From an uncultured SAR116 cluster alpha proteobacterium (GTDB taxonomy: Bacteria > Pseudomonadota > Alphaproteobacteria > Puniceispirillales > Marisalimonadaceae): a DNA stretch of 64,000 bases. Location: positions 1 through 64,000 of the forward strand of contig CACNFD010000010.1 of assembly GCA_902619615.1 (NCBI GenBank), read 5' to 3'. This document shows, piece by piece, positions 1 to 10,326 of this stretch (its first letter is position 1; each line of letters opens with the position of its first letter). A program made the position numbers and the translations under genes. The notes under the pieces are model-generated. The model searched no databases. It worked only from the letters and a program-made list of their open reading frames with translations, and had not been told where the DNA came from.

Positions 1-2
1 GA

Positions 3-76
3 TGGAGCGGGTAGCGAGAATCGAACTCGCGTCATTAGCTTGGAAGGCTAAGGTCTTACCACTACACAATACCCGC
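3..76 (-). tRNA. tRNA-Gly (anticodon TCC)
   Basis: Reverse complement GCGGGTA...TTAGC-CTTCCAA-GCTAA...GCGAGTTCGATTCTCGC-TACCCGC-TCCA folds as a cloverleaf with encoded CCA. Confidence 0.95.
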
Positions 77-159
77 TTTTTAATATTTTATAAGGGTTAA
101 TATTTGAAATGTAAATACTAACTTTATCAATACCAAATTTGTCTTAAAATTTTTAAAAT

Positions 160-1191
160 TTAATTATTCCAACCCAATAAATTTTGTTTAACTATTTCAT
201 TTAAAAATTTAATTGAATATTCGTTATCATTTAAACAAGGTATATATTGAAAAGTTTTTCCACCATTCTCAAAAAACAACTCTCTTGCCTCAACATTTAA
301 TTCTTCAAGCGTTTCTAGACAATCAGAGATAAAACCGGGAGCAATCAAAGCAATATTCTTTGATCCTTGTTTGGGTAATTCTATAATAGTTTCATCAGTA
401 TAAGGTTGCAGCCATGGTTCAGGACCAAACCTAGATTGAAATGTAACTAAAACTTTGTTTTGTGGCCATTTTAATTCTTCTTTAAGTAATCTGGCAGTTT
501 TAATACAATGACAATGATATGGATCACCAGCCATGAAATATCGCTTTGGTATACCATGGAAAGATATAACTAACTTGTCTATTTTACCCCTATCTTTCAA
601 GTGTTTTTTAATAGTCAAAGACAAAGCTTTTATATAATTTTTATTATCAAACCAAGGAGAAACTGTTCGGATATCTGGTTGCCATCTTTGTTTTAACATC
701 CATTTAAAAACTTCATCCTTAACAGTTGCAGTAGTGCTAGCTGCATACTGAGGATAAAGTGGAACTAAAAGAATTTTTGAACATCCATTTTTTGTCATTT
801 TATTTAAAATTTTGTCTATGCTTGGATTCCCATATCTCATGGCATAATCTATGAAAACATTGGGGCTGTTTTTAAAAGAATTCTGTATTTTTTTTGTTTG
901 TTTAATTGTAATCCCTCTTAATGGTGATCCATGGTTTTTTTCATCCCAAATTTTTTTGTAAGCTTTTCCAGATTTTGAAGGCCTGAATGTGAGTATAGGA
1001 CCATTTAATATTAACCACCATAAAGGTCTAAAAAGATCTACGACTCTTTTGTCCATAAGAAATTGTTTTAAATATTTTCTCATAGACCAATAATCAGTGC
1101 CATCAGGCGTGCCTAAATTGACAAGTAATACACCAATCTTATTTTTATCAGGAAAAACGGGGTGATCATTAGGTTTTTTTATAATAGTCAA
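160..1191 (-). CDS. hemH: Ferrochelatase
   Basis: 343 aa; GVLLVNLGTPDG N-terminus, LVPLYPQYAASTTATVKDEV and LVISFHGIPKRYFMAGDPYHCHC motifs typical of HemH. Confidence 0.95.
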   Translation of the reverse strand: MTIIKKPNDHPVFPDKNKIGVLLVNLGTPDGTDYWSMRKYLKQFLMDKRVVDLFRPLWWLILNGPILTFRPSKSGKAYKKIWDEKNHGSPLRGITIKQTKKIQNSFKNSPNVFIDYAMRYGNPSIDKILNKMTKNGCSKILLVPLYPQYAASTTATVKDEVFKWMLKQRWQPDIRTVSPWFDNKNYIKALSLTIKKHLKDRGKIDKLVISFHGIPKRYFMAGDPYHCHCIKTARLLKEELKWPQNKVLVTFQSRFGPEPWLQPYTDETIIELPKQGSKNIALIAPGFISDCLETLEELNVEARELFFENGGKTFQYIPCLNDNEYSIKFLNEIVKQNLLGWNN

Positions 1192-1211
1192 TTTAATATC
1201 TTTTAATATTA

Positions 1212-2522
1212 TTATGCGATTTTTGAGTAATTACTTTTATTAGTTTTATTGAAAGCGTATTTAAGTGCAATCGTTAAATCAGAAATCATTTTTTCTGTAT
1301 GTAAAGGGCCTGGTGTAACTCTTAATCTTTCTGTACCAACTGGAACAGTTGGATAATTAATTGGCTGAATATAATGATTAAATTCATTTAACAGAATATT
1401 ACTAATTTCCTTACACCTTAATGGGTTATTCACCATTATTGGTATTATGTGACTTTTGTTATCCAAAAAATTTATGTTTTCTTTTAATAGATAATTTTTG
1501 AGCATAATTGTATTTTTTCGTTGTAGTTTTCTTTCTTTATCAGAATTTCTTAAATAACTTATAGAAGTGCTTGCAGCTTTTACAAGTGCGGGTGGCAATG
1601 CTGTTGTAAATATGTATCCACTAGCATAACTTCGTATAGCATCGCAGATTATGTTTGAGGATGCAATATACCCACCCATTGTTCCAAATGCTTTACCTAA
1701 CGTTCCTTGAATTATATCAATGGAATTTTGTAATCCTAACTCTTCAGTCACGCCTGATCCTTTTCTACCATACATCCCAACAGCGTGAACCTCATCTAAA
1801 TAAGTTAATGCATTATATTTTTTAGCTATTTTTGATATTCCACAGATATCACCAAAATCACCGTCCATAGAGTAAATGGATTCAAATATAATTACTTTAG
1901 GTTTTTTTTCTGGGTATTTTTTAATTAAATCTTCCAAATGATTTAAATCATTATGTTTGAATATTTCTTTTGAGGCTTTTGATTTTTTTATACCTGAAAT
2001 TATTGATGCATGATTTTTTTCGTCAGAAAAAACAACTACGTCTTTTAATAAGTTGAGAAGAGTGCTTATTGTTGATTCATTTGCCACATACCCAGATGAA
2101 AATACTACTGCCTTTTCTTTCAAATGAAAATCAGCCAGTTCTTTTTCTAATTGTACAATAGCATTACTGTTTCCAGATATATTGCGTGTTCCGCCTGAAC
2201 CTGTACCCATTTTTTTAACGGAATTTATCATTGAATTTATGACAAGTTTATTTTGACTCATTCCTAAATAATCATTTGAACACCAAACAATTACATCGTT
2301 TTTTTTTGAATCTGATATCCAAAAAGCATTTGGGTGCTTACCTGCTTTTCTTTCAATTTCGTTGAAATGCCTGTATGTACCCTCGATTTTAAGTTTATTT
2401 AGGGATGATTTAAATATATCTGAATAGTTCAATGATTTACCTATGTTTATGATATTAAATAATACTATGTTCAAAATTTTCAACTTATTATTTACTAAAT
2501 TTTCAGCATAGATTTTATGCAA
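1212..2522 (-). CDS. hemA: 5-aminolevulinate synthase (C4 pathway); true start may be TTG at 2432 (LNYSDIF...)
   Basis: [46 protein letters not shown] and [15 protein letters not shown] are characteristic ALAS motifs; homology appears to begin at NYSDIF, about 30 aa after the ORF start. Confidence 0.95.
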   Translation of the reverse strand: MHKIYAENLVNNKLKILNIVLFNIINIGKSLNYSDIFKSSLNKLKIEGTYRHFNEIERKAGKHPNAFWISDSKKNDVIVWCSNDYLGMSQNKLVINSMINSVKKMGTGSGGTRNISGNSNAIVQLEKELADFHLKEKAVVFSSGYVANESTISTLLNLLKDVVVFSDEKNHASIISGIKKSKASKEIFKHNDLNHLEDLIKKYPEKKPKVIIFESIYSMDGDFGDICGISKIAKKYNALTYLDEVHAVGMYGRKGSGVTEELGLQNSIDIIQGTLGKAFGTMGGYIASSNIICDAIRSYASGYIFTTALPPALVKAASTSISYLRNSDKERKLQRKNTIMLKNYLLKENINFLDNKSHIIPIMVNNPLRCKEISNILLNEFNHYIQPINYPTVPVGTERLRVTPGPLHTEKMISDLTIALKYAFNKTNKSNYSKIA

Positions 2523-2589
2523 TAATTATTTTTTTATTTTCGTGCTTGAACTTTTTTAAAGTTTTTATATAACAGTCATAATTTAATTT

Positions 2590-3099
2590 TTGGGAAATAT
2601 AAAAGTGAGTTCATCAAAAAAATTACTAGAAATAACAGAAGAAAAATTTGAAAATGGTGCTGATAGAGGTGGTTTGCTTGGAAATAGGATAGTTCTTCCA
2701 GAAGATTACGTGCCATCTGTTGATGAAGAGTTTATGAATGACAATCAACTAGAGTATTTTAGACAAAAATTACTTAATTGGAAATTAGAATTACTTGAAG
2801 AAGCAACTGATACTAAGGGCACTTTATCTGCTGAAGGTTTGCAAAGACCTGATATGGCTGATAGAGCTCAGGTTGAGTCCGATGCTTCTATTCAGCTAAG
2901 AACTAGAGATAGAGAAAGAAAACTTATCAGCAAAATCGATGCTGCATTAAGAAGAATAGATTTAAAAACATACGGATATTGTGAAGAAACAGGTGAGCAG
3001 ATTGGATTAGGACGTTTGAAAGCTAGGCCAATTGCATCGCTAAGTGTTGATGCACAAGAACGACATGAAAAAATGGAAAGAATCCATAAAGACGAATAA
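2590..3099 (+). CDS. dksA: DksA/TraR-family RNA polymerase-binding protein
   Basis: 169 aa; coiled coil followed by YGYCEETGEQIGLGRLKARPIASLSVDAQERHE, typical of DksA. Confidence 0.92.
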   Translation: MGNIKVSSSKKLLEITEEKFENGADRGGLLGNRIVLPEDYVPSVDEEFMNDNQLEYFRQKLLNWKLELLEEATDTKGTLSAEGLQRPDMADRAQVESDASIQLRTRDRERKLISKIDAALRRIDLKTYGYCEETGEQIGLGRLKARPIASLSVDAQERHEKMERIHKDE

Positions 3100-3130
3100 T
3101 TTCTCATAAATTTTTAAATTTATAAAATTA

Positions 3131-3145
3131 GAACAAATATAGAAC
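3131..3145 (+). promoter_or_regulatory. Alphaproteobacterial LexA/SOS box upstream of recA
   Basis: GAAC-AAATATA-GAAC, a perfect GAAC-N7-GAAC match. Confidence 0.85.
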
Positions 3146-3150
3146 ATTTA

Positions 3151-3179
3151 TTGACAAAAGAACAAAAGGTGAATATTGT
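3151..3179 (+). promoter_or_regulatory. Predicted sigma70-type promoter of recA
   Basis: TTGACA, 17-nt spacer, TATTGT; lies immediately downstream of the SOS box. Confidence 0.7.
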
Positions 3180-3236
3180 TGTACAATATTTATTAGTTGA
3201 AAGAATTGTAATCGTATGTCAGTAAGGAGATAGAGA

Positions 3237-4307
3237 ATGAGTGCTGAGGTTATTAAAATGTCAAATCAAGATAAAGATAGAAACATAGCTTTAGAGTCTG
3301 CAATAGGACAAATAGAAAAAGCTTTTGGTAAAGGTTCTGTTATGAAGTTAGGTACATCTGGAGAAAATTTAGATGTGCAAGCGGTATCTACTGGATCACT
3401 GGGATTAGATATTGCACTTGGTATAGGTGGATTACCTAAAGGAAGAATTGTAGAAATTTATGGACCTGAAAGTTCAGGTAAAACAACCCTAGCTTTGCAT
3501 GTTGTAGCAGAAGCGCAAAAAACAGGAGGGACTTGTGCGTTTGTAGATGCAGAACATGCACTTGATCCTGTGTATGCTAAAAAATTAGGAGTAAATATTG
3601 ATGACCTATTAATTTCTCAACCTGATGCAGGAGAACAGGCATTAGAAATCGCTGATACATTAGTTAGATCAGGGGCTATATCTGTTTTAGTAGTTGATTC
3701 TGTAGCAGCATTAGTTCCTAGAGCTGAACTAGAGGGGGATATGGGTGATAGTCATATGGGTTTACAAGCTAGATTGATGAGTCAAGCTTTAAGAAAGTTA
3801 ACTTCATCAATTTCTAAGTCCAATTGTTTAGTAATATTTATTAATCAGATTAGACAAAAAATAGGAATTATGTTTGGTAACCCAGAAACAACTTCAGGTG
3901 GAAATGCTCTTAAGTTTTATGCATCTGTTAGATTGGATATAAGAAGAATAGGAGCTATCAAAGACAAAGATGATATAATAGGGAATCAAACCAGAGTTAA
4001 AGTTGTAAAAAATAAGGTTGCACCTCCATTTAGAACAGTTGAGTTTGATATTATGTATGGTGAAGGTATTTCTAAAAATGGTGAGATAGTTGATCTAGGA
4101 GTATCTGCAGACATAATTGATAAATCTGGGTCATGGTTTTCATATAATGATCAAAGGATAGGTCAAGGAAGAGAAAATGTTAAAAACTTTCTCAATGAAA
4201 ATTCTGAGATTGCTACAGAAATAGAGGATAAAATTAAAGGAAATACAGTTCTAGTTGAAGAAATTCTAATGAATCCAGAGCAACAAATTCCTGAAGAAGA
4301 AAAATAA
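3237..4307 (+). CDS. recA: Recombinase RecA
   Basis: [20 protein letters not shown] Walker [73 protein letters not shown]. Confidence 0.98.
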   Translation: MSAEVIKMSNQDKDRNIALESAIGQIEKAFGKGSVMKLGTSGENLDVQAVSTGSLGLDIALGIGGLPKGRIVEIYGPESSGKTTLALHVVAEAQKTGGTCAFVDAEHALDPVYAKKLGVNIDDLLISQPDAGEQALEIADTLVRSGAISVLVVDSVAALVPRAELEGDMGDSHMGLQARLMSQALRKLTSSISKSNCLVIFINQIRQKIGIMFGNPETTSGGNALKFYASVRLDIRRIGAIKDKDDIIGNQTRVKVVKNKVAPPFRTVEFDIMYGEGISKNGEIVDLGVSADIIDKSGSWFSYNDQRIGQGRENVKNFLNENSEIATEIEDKIKGNTVLVEEILMNPEQQIPEEEK

Positions 4308-4377
4308 TTTTATTGAAGTTTTGTATTTTGTTAAATTGATGTTATCAAGGGATGTAGATAACAAGCTAGTTTAACAC

Positions 4378-7050
4378 ATGAATAAAACTAAAAATTCAGT
4401 AAATGCAATCCGTTCGAAGTTCATAAATTATTTTAATAAAAATGATCATGAGGTTATAACTTCGAGTAATCTTGTACCGAACAATGATCCAACTCTGCTT
4501 TTTACAAATGCTGGTATGGTTCAGTTTAAAAATGTTTTTACTGGATTAGAAATAAGAGATTACAATAGAGCTGTAAGTTCACAAAAGTGTCTACGTGCTG
4601 GTGGAAAGCATAATGATCTTGAAAATGTAGGTAGAACAGCTAGACATCATACATTTTTTGAAATGTTAGGTAATTTTTCATTTGGAAATTATTTCAAAGA
4701 GAAAGCAATATTTCATGCTTGGGAATTGTTAACAAAAGAGTATGAAATTCCAAAAGAAAAGTTGCTAGTTACAATTTTTCATGATGATATAGAGGCTGAA
4801 AATTTATGGAAAAAAATTTCTGGATTAAGTGATAAAAAAATAATCAAAATTAGTACCAGTGATAATTTTTGGAGTATGGGTGACACAGGTCCTTGTGGTC
4901 CTTGCTCAGAAATATTTTATGATCATGGTCCTTTAATTGAAGGAGGCCCCCCTGGTTCTAAAAATGAAGATGGTGATAGATTTATTGAAATTTGGAATTT
5001 AGTGTTTATGCAATTTGAACAAATTTCTAAATTTGAAAGAGTTAATTTACCTAAGCCAAGTATTGATACAGGAATGGGTTTAGAAAGAATATCAGCCGTT
5101 CTGCAAAACACTCATAATAATTATGAGACAGACATGATGAAAAATCTAGTTGAGGCTTCTTCATTAGTAACAGGCGTAGAAAAAACAAAAGATAATATCG
5201 TATCTCATAGAGTAGTAGCGGATCATTTAAGATCAATTTCTTTTTTAATTGCTGAGGGAGTTTTACCAAGTAATGAAGGCCGAGGATATGTATTAAGAAG
5301 AATAATGAGAAGAGCAATGCGCCACACACATCTTTTAGGAGCAAGTGATCCAGTAATATATATGTTAGTTAATTTTTTGATTGAACAAATGGGTGATGCT
5401 TTTCCAGAATTAATAACTCAAAAATTGACTATAGAAAACACAATAAGGGATGAAGAAATTAAATTCAAAGATACACTTGATAGAGGTATGAGTTTATTAA
5501 TGAATGAAATAGACGAGAAAGTTTCTCCAAGTGTACTTTCAGGTCAAAAAGCCTTTGAATTATATGACACTTATGGATTTCCATTAGATTTAACAGAAGA
5601 TGTTTTAAAATCATATGGGTGGAAGGTTGATCACCAGGGTTTTGAAAAATCTATGAATGAACAAAAAATTAAAGCAAGACAGGCTTGGTCAGGTTCGGGT
5701 GATGATGCTTATAATCAAGATATTTTAAAATTATTATTAGATTTACCACCTACTAACTTTAGAGGATATGATGAAAATACTTTTGAAACTAAAATTGATT
5801 TAATTATAAAAAATAATAAAGTCTATGATAATGTTTTAGCAAATGAAAATGTTGATATTATATGCAATGAGACAATTTTTTATGCTGAATCTGGTGGCCA
5901 GATATCTGATAAAGGGGTTATCATAGGAAAAAATTTTAAGGCTAATATTTTAAATTCTAAAAAAATTACTGTTGGAAACGGTAAAATTATATTTGTTTCC
6001 ACAATAGAAATTGTATCAGGAAAAATCTCAGTTGGTGATATAATCAAACAAGTAATAGATTTAGATTTCAGAAAACAAATTTGCTCACATCATTCAGCAA
6101 CTCATCTTCTTCATGAAGCATTAAGACAAAAATTAGGTTTGCATGTTGCTCAAAAAGGTTCATTGGTTACCAATGAAAAACTAAGATTTGATTTTAGTCA
6201 TCAAAAACCAATTTCTTTAGAATTAATTAAAGAAATTGAAGATGAAGTAAATTTTAGAATATTTTGTAACGATAAAGTTACTACTAAAGTTATGTCTCCC
6301 GATAAGGCTATTGAAAAAGGAGCTATAGCTCTATTTGGAGAAAAATATGGAGATGAAGTCAGAGTAGTATCAATTGGAAAAAGTATAGATAATGAAAGAG
6401 AGGCTTGGTCAGTTGAACTATGTGGCGGCACACACGTAAAAAATACTTCTGAAATTTCAACCTTTAAAATATTATCAGAGACTGGTGTCTCATCTGGAGT
6501 TCGTAGAATTGAAGCTTTAACAAATATGGCTGCAATAAACTATTATAATAACGAGATAGATAAAATTAGATATATATCTTCTTCTCTAAAAACAAATAGT
6601 ACTCAAGTAACAAAAAAAATTGAGCAATTAGTTTCAGAAAATCAAAAAATGAACAAAGAATTAAAACTTCTTAAAAATAAATCACATCTTAATTATGATA
6701 ATAATTCAACAAAAGAAACATTAAATGGAATAGTATTTGAGTATAAAATATATGATAATTTAGTAGTTAAAGAGTTAAAGCCTAACGCCGAAAATTTTAT
6801 CAAAAACAATAATTCAAACATTGTTTGTTTAATTAGTAAAATTGATAATAAAGCTTCTATAGTAGTTGCTGTAGATAAATCACTTACTTCTAAATTTAGT
6901 GCAGTAGAAATGGTAAATGAAGTTTCAGCAATTTTAGGAGGTAAAGGAGGTGGTGGAAGACCGGATATGGCTCAATCTGGAGGATCAGATCCCAAAAATA
7001 GTCTACAAGCTATAAATAAGATAAAAGATTACATCAAACTTAAAATTTAG
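4378..7050 (+). CDS. alaS: Alanyl-tRNA synthetase
   Basis: 890 aa; LFTNAGMVQFKNVFTG, HHSATHLLHEALR, CGGTHV, C-terminal GGKGGGGRPDMAQSGG. Confidence 0.98.
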   Translation: MNKTKNSVNAIRSKFINYFNKNDHEVITSSNLVPNNDPTLLFTNAGMVQFKNVFTGLEIRDYNRAVSSQKCLRAGGKHNDLENVGRTARHHTFFEMLGNFSFGNYFKEKAIFHAWELLTKEYEIPKEKLLVTIFHDDIEAENLWKKISGLSDKKIIKISTSDNFWSMGDTGPCGPCSEIFYDHGPLIEGGPPGSKNEDGDRFIEIWNLVFMQFEQISKFERVNLPKPSIDTGMGLERISAVLQNTHNNYETDMMKNLVEASSLVTGVEKTKDNIVSHRVVADHLRSISFLIAEGVLPSNEGRGYVLRRIMRRAMRHTHLLGASDPVIYMLVNFLIEQMGDAFPELITQKLTIENTIRDEEIKFKDTLDRGMSLLMNEIDEKVSPSVLSGQKAFELYDTYGFPLDLTEDVLKSYGWKVDHQGFEKSMNEQKIKARQAWSGSGDDAYNQDILKLLLDLPPTNFRGYDENTFETKIDLIIKNNKVYDNVLANENVDIICNETIFYAESGGQISDKGVIIGKNFKANILNSKKITVGNGKIIFVSTIEIVSGKISVGDIIKQVIDLDFRKQICSHHSATHLLHEALRQKLGLHVAQKGSLVTNEKLRFDFSHQKPISLELIKEIEDEVNFRIFCNDKVTTKVMSPDKAIEKGAIALFGEKYGDEVRVVSIGKSIDNEREAWSVELCGGTHVKNTSEISTFKILSETGVSSGVRRIEALTNMAAINYYNNEIDKIRYISSSLKTNSTQVTKKIEQLVSENQKMNKELKLLKNKSHLNYDNNSTKETLNGIVFEYKIYDNLVVKELKPNAENFIKNNNSNIVCLISKIDNKASIVVAVDKSLTSKFSAVEMVNEVSAILGGKGGGGRPDMAQSGGSDPKNSLQAINKIKDYIKLKI

Positions 7051-7058
7051 AGAATATA

Positions 7059-8228
7059 TTGTTAGAAAATTTAAACGAAGAAATAGTTTCCTTTAAAGAA
7101 ACCGCAATTATGCAAATTGCAAATTTTGGAAGAAAATACCAATTAGAGAGTGGAAATTATATCTACCCTGCTTGGTTTGGAGAAGGTGATACATCCACAA
7201 ATAATTTAATTAACAACAAAACTATTGAAGCTTTAAATCAAGGAAAAACATTTTATACATATCAAAACGGCATACCTCAATTACGATTAGAGGTCTCAAA
7301 ATATATGAATGAAGTTTTTAATATCAATACTAAGCCTGAACATCATAGTGTTGTCACAGGTGGAATGATGGGACTTAGGTTGGTTTGTGATTTAATAATC
7401 AGTGATGGCGATGAAGTTGTAATGGTTGGTCCAGTATGGCCTAACATAAGATCATCAGTTTTACTAAAAAAAGGTAACATAAAAGAAGTTTCACTAAGAT
7501 TAAAAGATAGTCAATGGATATTAGATTTTGAAAAACTATTGAACACAATTACGCATAAAACAAAAATGGTTTTTGTTAATAGCCCTGGAAATCCAACAGG
7601 ATGGGTGATGTCAAAAAAACAGCAAGAAATCCTATTAAATCATGTTCGAGAAATGGATTGCTGGTTAATTTCTGATGAGGTTTATCATCAAATAATGTTT
7701 AACGATGATGTATCACCAAGTTTTCTTCAATTATCAAATTCAACTGATAAATTAATAGTTATCAACTCAGCTTCAAAGAGCTTCAATATGACAGGGTGGA
7801 GAATAGGTTGGATGACACATCCTGAAGAGTTAGGGCCTCACGTAGCTAAATTAGTCCAAATAACAACAACGGGTGTTCCAGAGTTTCTTCAAAATGGTCT
7901 AATTTCAGCATTGCAAAACTATAAACTTCTTACCAAAGAAGTACGTCAAAATTTAAAAAAATCTAGAGATATAATGTTTCAAAGATTAGTTGAATGGAAG
8001 CGGGTTGAGTGCAGTGTTCCAGAAGCTGCATTTTATGCTTTTTTTAAAGTAAAGGATGTAAAAGATTCTTTAGAATTTGCAAAAAAATTAATCATTGATA
8101 CTAATGTTGGGGTGGCGCCAGGTATTGCATTTGGAGAGTCAGGTGAAGGTCATTTAAGAATATGTTTTGCAGCTCAACAAAGCTTCATAAATGAAATAAT
8201 GGACAGATTAGAACCAGCCTTGAATTAA
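7059..8228 (+). CDS. Class I/II PLP-dependent aminotransferase
   Basis: VNSPGNPTGW, ISDEVYHQI, SASKSFNMTGWRIGW motifs; TTG start. Confidence 0.9.
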   Translation: MLENLNEEIVSFKETAIMQIANFGRKYQLESGNYIYPAWFGEGDTSTNNLINNKTIEALNQGKTFYTYQNGIPQLRLEVSKYMNEVFNINTKPEHHSVVTGGMMGLRLVCDLIISDGDEVVMVGPVWPNIRSSVLLKKGNIKEVSLRLKDSQWILDFEKLLNTITHKTKMVFVNSPGNPTGWVMSKKQQEILLNHVREMDCWLISDEVYHQIMFNDDVSPSFLQLSNSTDKLIVINSASKSFNMTGWRIGWMTHPEELGPHVAKLVQITTTGVPEFLQNGLISALQNYKLLTKEVRQNLKKSRDIMFQRLVEWKRVECSVPEAAFYAFFKVKDVKDSLEFAKKLIIDTNVGVAPGIAFGESGEGHLRICFAAQQSFINEIMDRLEPALN

Positions 8229-8230
8229 AA

Positions 8231-9595
8231 TTACCAAGGATTGATAGCATTTTTAAGTGCTTTATAACCTTCAATAAATCCAGGTCGTTTACTACCATAT
8301 ATCCTATCAAACACATTTAAAACATTATCTAACCAATCTTTCAGTCCAGCATTATTTGGATTAGCATCTAAGTAAGCGTCCCTAATCAAAACAAAATGAA
8401 TTCTTGGGTCATAAGGTTTTTTTGTTCCACCCATAGTTTCATCACCATCTAGAAGTCTTAATAGCATTGCATCAGCTGAACCTAATGTTTGCTCATGAAT
8501 AGGTGGTCCTGACATCCTATGCATAATTGAAGTCATATCTCTTCCGTTACCTGTAGTATAACCCATAGATTTCCAAGCAGTATCAATATCAACATCACTA
8601 TTAACAAAATTAAGAATTTTTGAACCAAAATCTCTCAATGGGTCAGATATATCTGCAAGTAAATCAGTTAATCTATCTCCATCTAAATCAGTTGCTAATA
8701 CAATACATTCTTGTTTGTTAATTATATCCCATACAAGCAATCCATAATTTGTATCAGAAATATGCTGTTCAATTCTTCCTGACCAATTTTCCATACCTTC
8801 TTTAAAGTTTTTAGGTAAAAGAGAAATTATTTTATCAATGTTAGTTTTATGTTCTTTATAAGCATTTACAGCCCATTTTCGACCAATGTTAAATTTAGTT
8901 CCTTCAAGAAGCCAAATTAATATACCTGCATTAATTCCATCTTCCATTGCTTGAGTGGGTTTAAATGCAACTCTTCCTAATTTTCCAGTATCATTAATCA
9001 TCTTTAAAAATAGACGACAAGCATAAGCCATTTGAATACCAGGAGTATTCATTTCAGTGTGCACAATGCCATTTTTTTCATTAACACTAAATTTAGACTT
9101 GTCTTGTGAATAAGGTAAACATGGCATGCATCTTACAACTGTGATTGGACCGTATGGACGAACGTTACAAAATACTCCTGCTTGTGTTCTTAAAGGAGCA
9201 TTTCCAGATTTACCCATCACAACAACTTTGTTTCCAGAACTATCATTAACATATGCATCACCTGCAGTTGACCATTTTATAGATGTGTTTTGCATATTGC
9301 CAAACCAACTTAATGCTTCGAGTTTTGTGTCATGTCGCATTTGCGACCACATTGGGACTGCATAAAAAGGAAGATTTAGAATATCAGCTGCTGCAATAGT
9401 CCCTAATAATGCGTAAGCATCTGTCAATGAATGGCACACAGGGTTTACAATTTCATCATGTTTTCCTCCTTTCCAAACTATTGCATTTGGATAACCATTT
9501 GGCCTTAAATCGGTCTTCTTGTAAAGTTGACCAAGAAGACTTTCTAAGTCACCGCCCTCAGATTCAGTAATAGCTATTTTCATTAAATCTAACAT
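8231..9595 (-). CDS. Conserved-looking protein of unknown function (454 aa)
   Basis: Long uninterrupted ORF with protein-like composition, no recognised family; an alternative start exists at MKIAITES. Confidence 0.8.
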   Translation of the reverse strand: MLDLMKIAITESEGGDLESLLGQLYKKTDLRPNGYPNAIVWKGGKHDEIVNPVCHSLTDAYALLGTIAAADILNLPFYAVPMWSQMRHDTKLEALSWFGNMQNTSIKWSTAGDAYVNDSSGNKVVVMGKSGNAPLRTQAGVFCNVRPYGPITVVRCMPCLPYSQDKSKFSVNEKNGIVHTEMNTPGIQMAYACRLFLKMINDTGKLGRVAFKPTQAMEDGINAGILIWLLEGTKFNIGRKWAVNAYKEHKTNIDKIISLLPKNFKEGMENWSGRIEQHISDTNYGLLVWDIINKQECIVLATDLDGDRLTDLLADISDPLRDFGSKILNFVNSDVDIDTAWKSMGYTTGNGRDMTSIMHRMSGPPIHEQTLGSADAMLLRLLDGDETMGGTKKPYDPRIHFVLIRDAYLDANPNNAGLKDWLDNVLNVFDRIYGSKRPGFIEGYKALKNAINPW

Positions 9596-9672
9596 TTTAA
9601 GCCCTTAATTTTTTTTAAAGAAAAGTTTTCGATTTATAAGTATAACTATTCATACATAAATCAATAAATTTT

Positions 9673-10233
9673 TTAAATATCTTTTAGAAAAATTTTTAAA
9701 GAATTTGTGTTTCTCAATTCTTCAAAATAATTTAAATTATCTGTCCCCATATATTCTTCTTTAATTAGATGATTAATCAAGGAAACAAGAGGATCCCAAA
9801 AATTGTTGAAATTAATAATTCCAACTTTTTTATCAATGATTTGAGTTAATTGGCACCATGTTAACACTTCGAAACATTCATCAAGAGTTCCTACACCACC
9901 TGGTAAGACCAAGAAAGCATCAGATTTTTCGTACATCATTTGTTTTCTTTTGTGCATGTTATTAGTAATTATAAAATTAGTATTATATCTTTTTGAATAT
10001 TTTTTATTTTGTATATCGTTTTTAACTAAAAAATCAGGTATTATACCTGTAGTTTTAGAGCCATACTTAACAGCTGTTTCTGATACTGATCCCATTATAC
10101 CATTTTCACCACCACCAAAAACAATATCAAAATTATTTTCTGCTATTATACGACCCACAATTTTGGCAGACTTTATATTTTGTTTATTTTTTCCTGATCT
10201 AGATCCACCGAATACACATATTTTTTTTTTCAA
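9673..10233 (-). CDS. LOG-family protein (putative nucleoside 5'-monophosphate phosphoribohydrolase)
   Basis: VFGGGENGIMGSVSETA and LPGGVGTLDECFEVLTW (PGGxGTxxE) motifs. Confidence 0.9.
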   Translation of the reverse strand: MKKKICVFGGSRSGKNKQNIKSAKIVGRIIAENNFDIVFGGGENGIMGSVSETAVKYGSKTTGIIPDFLVKNDIQNKKYSKRYNTNFIITNNMHKRKQMMYEKSDAFLVLPGGVGTLDECFEVLTWCQLTQIIDKKVGIINFNNFWDPLVSLINHLIKEEYMGTDNLNYFEELRNTNSLKIFLKDI

Positions 10234-10326
10234 AACTACCCCTGATAAATAATAAACTTTAAAAATTTATTTCTTATTCTAATTATTTACTTTAAAATAT
10301 GATATCAAATTTAAATAAGGTTTTCC

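Noticed and set aside
5051-5344. 97-aa minus-strand ORF opposite alaS
   Set aside because: Shadow ORF, low complexity, no support.
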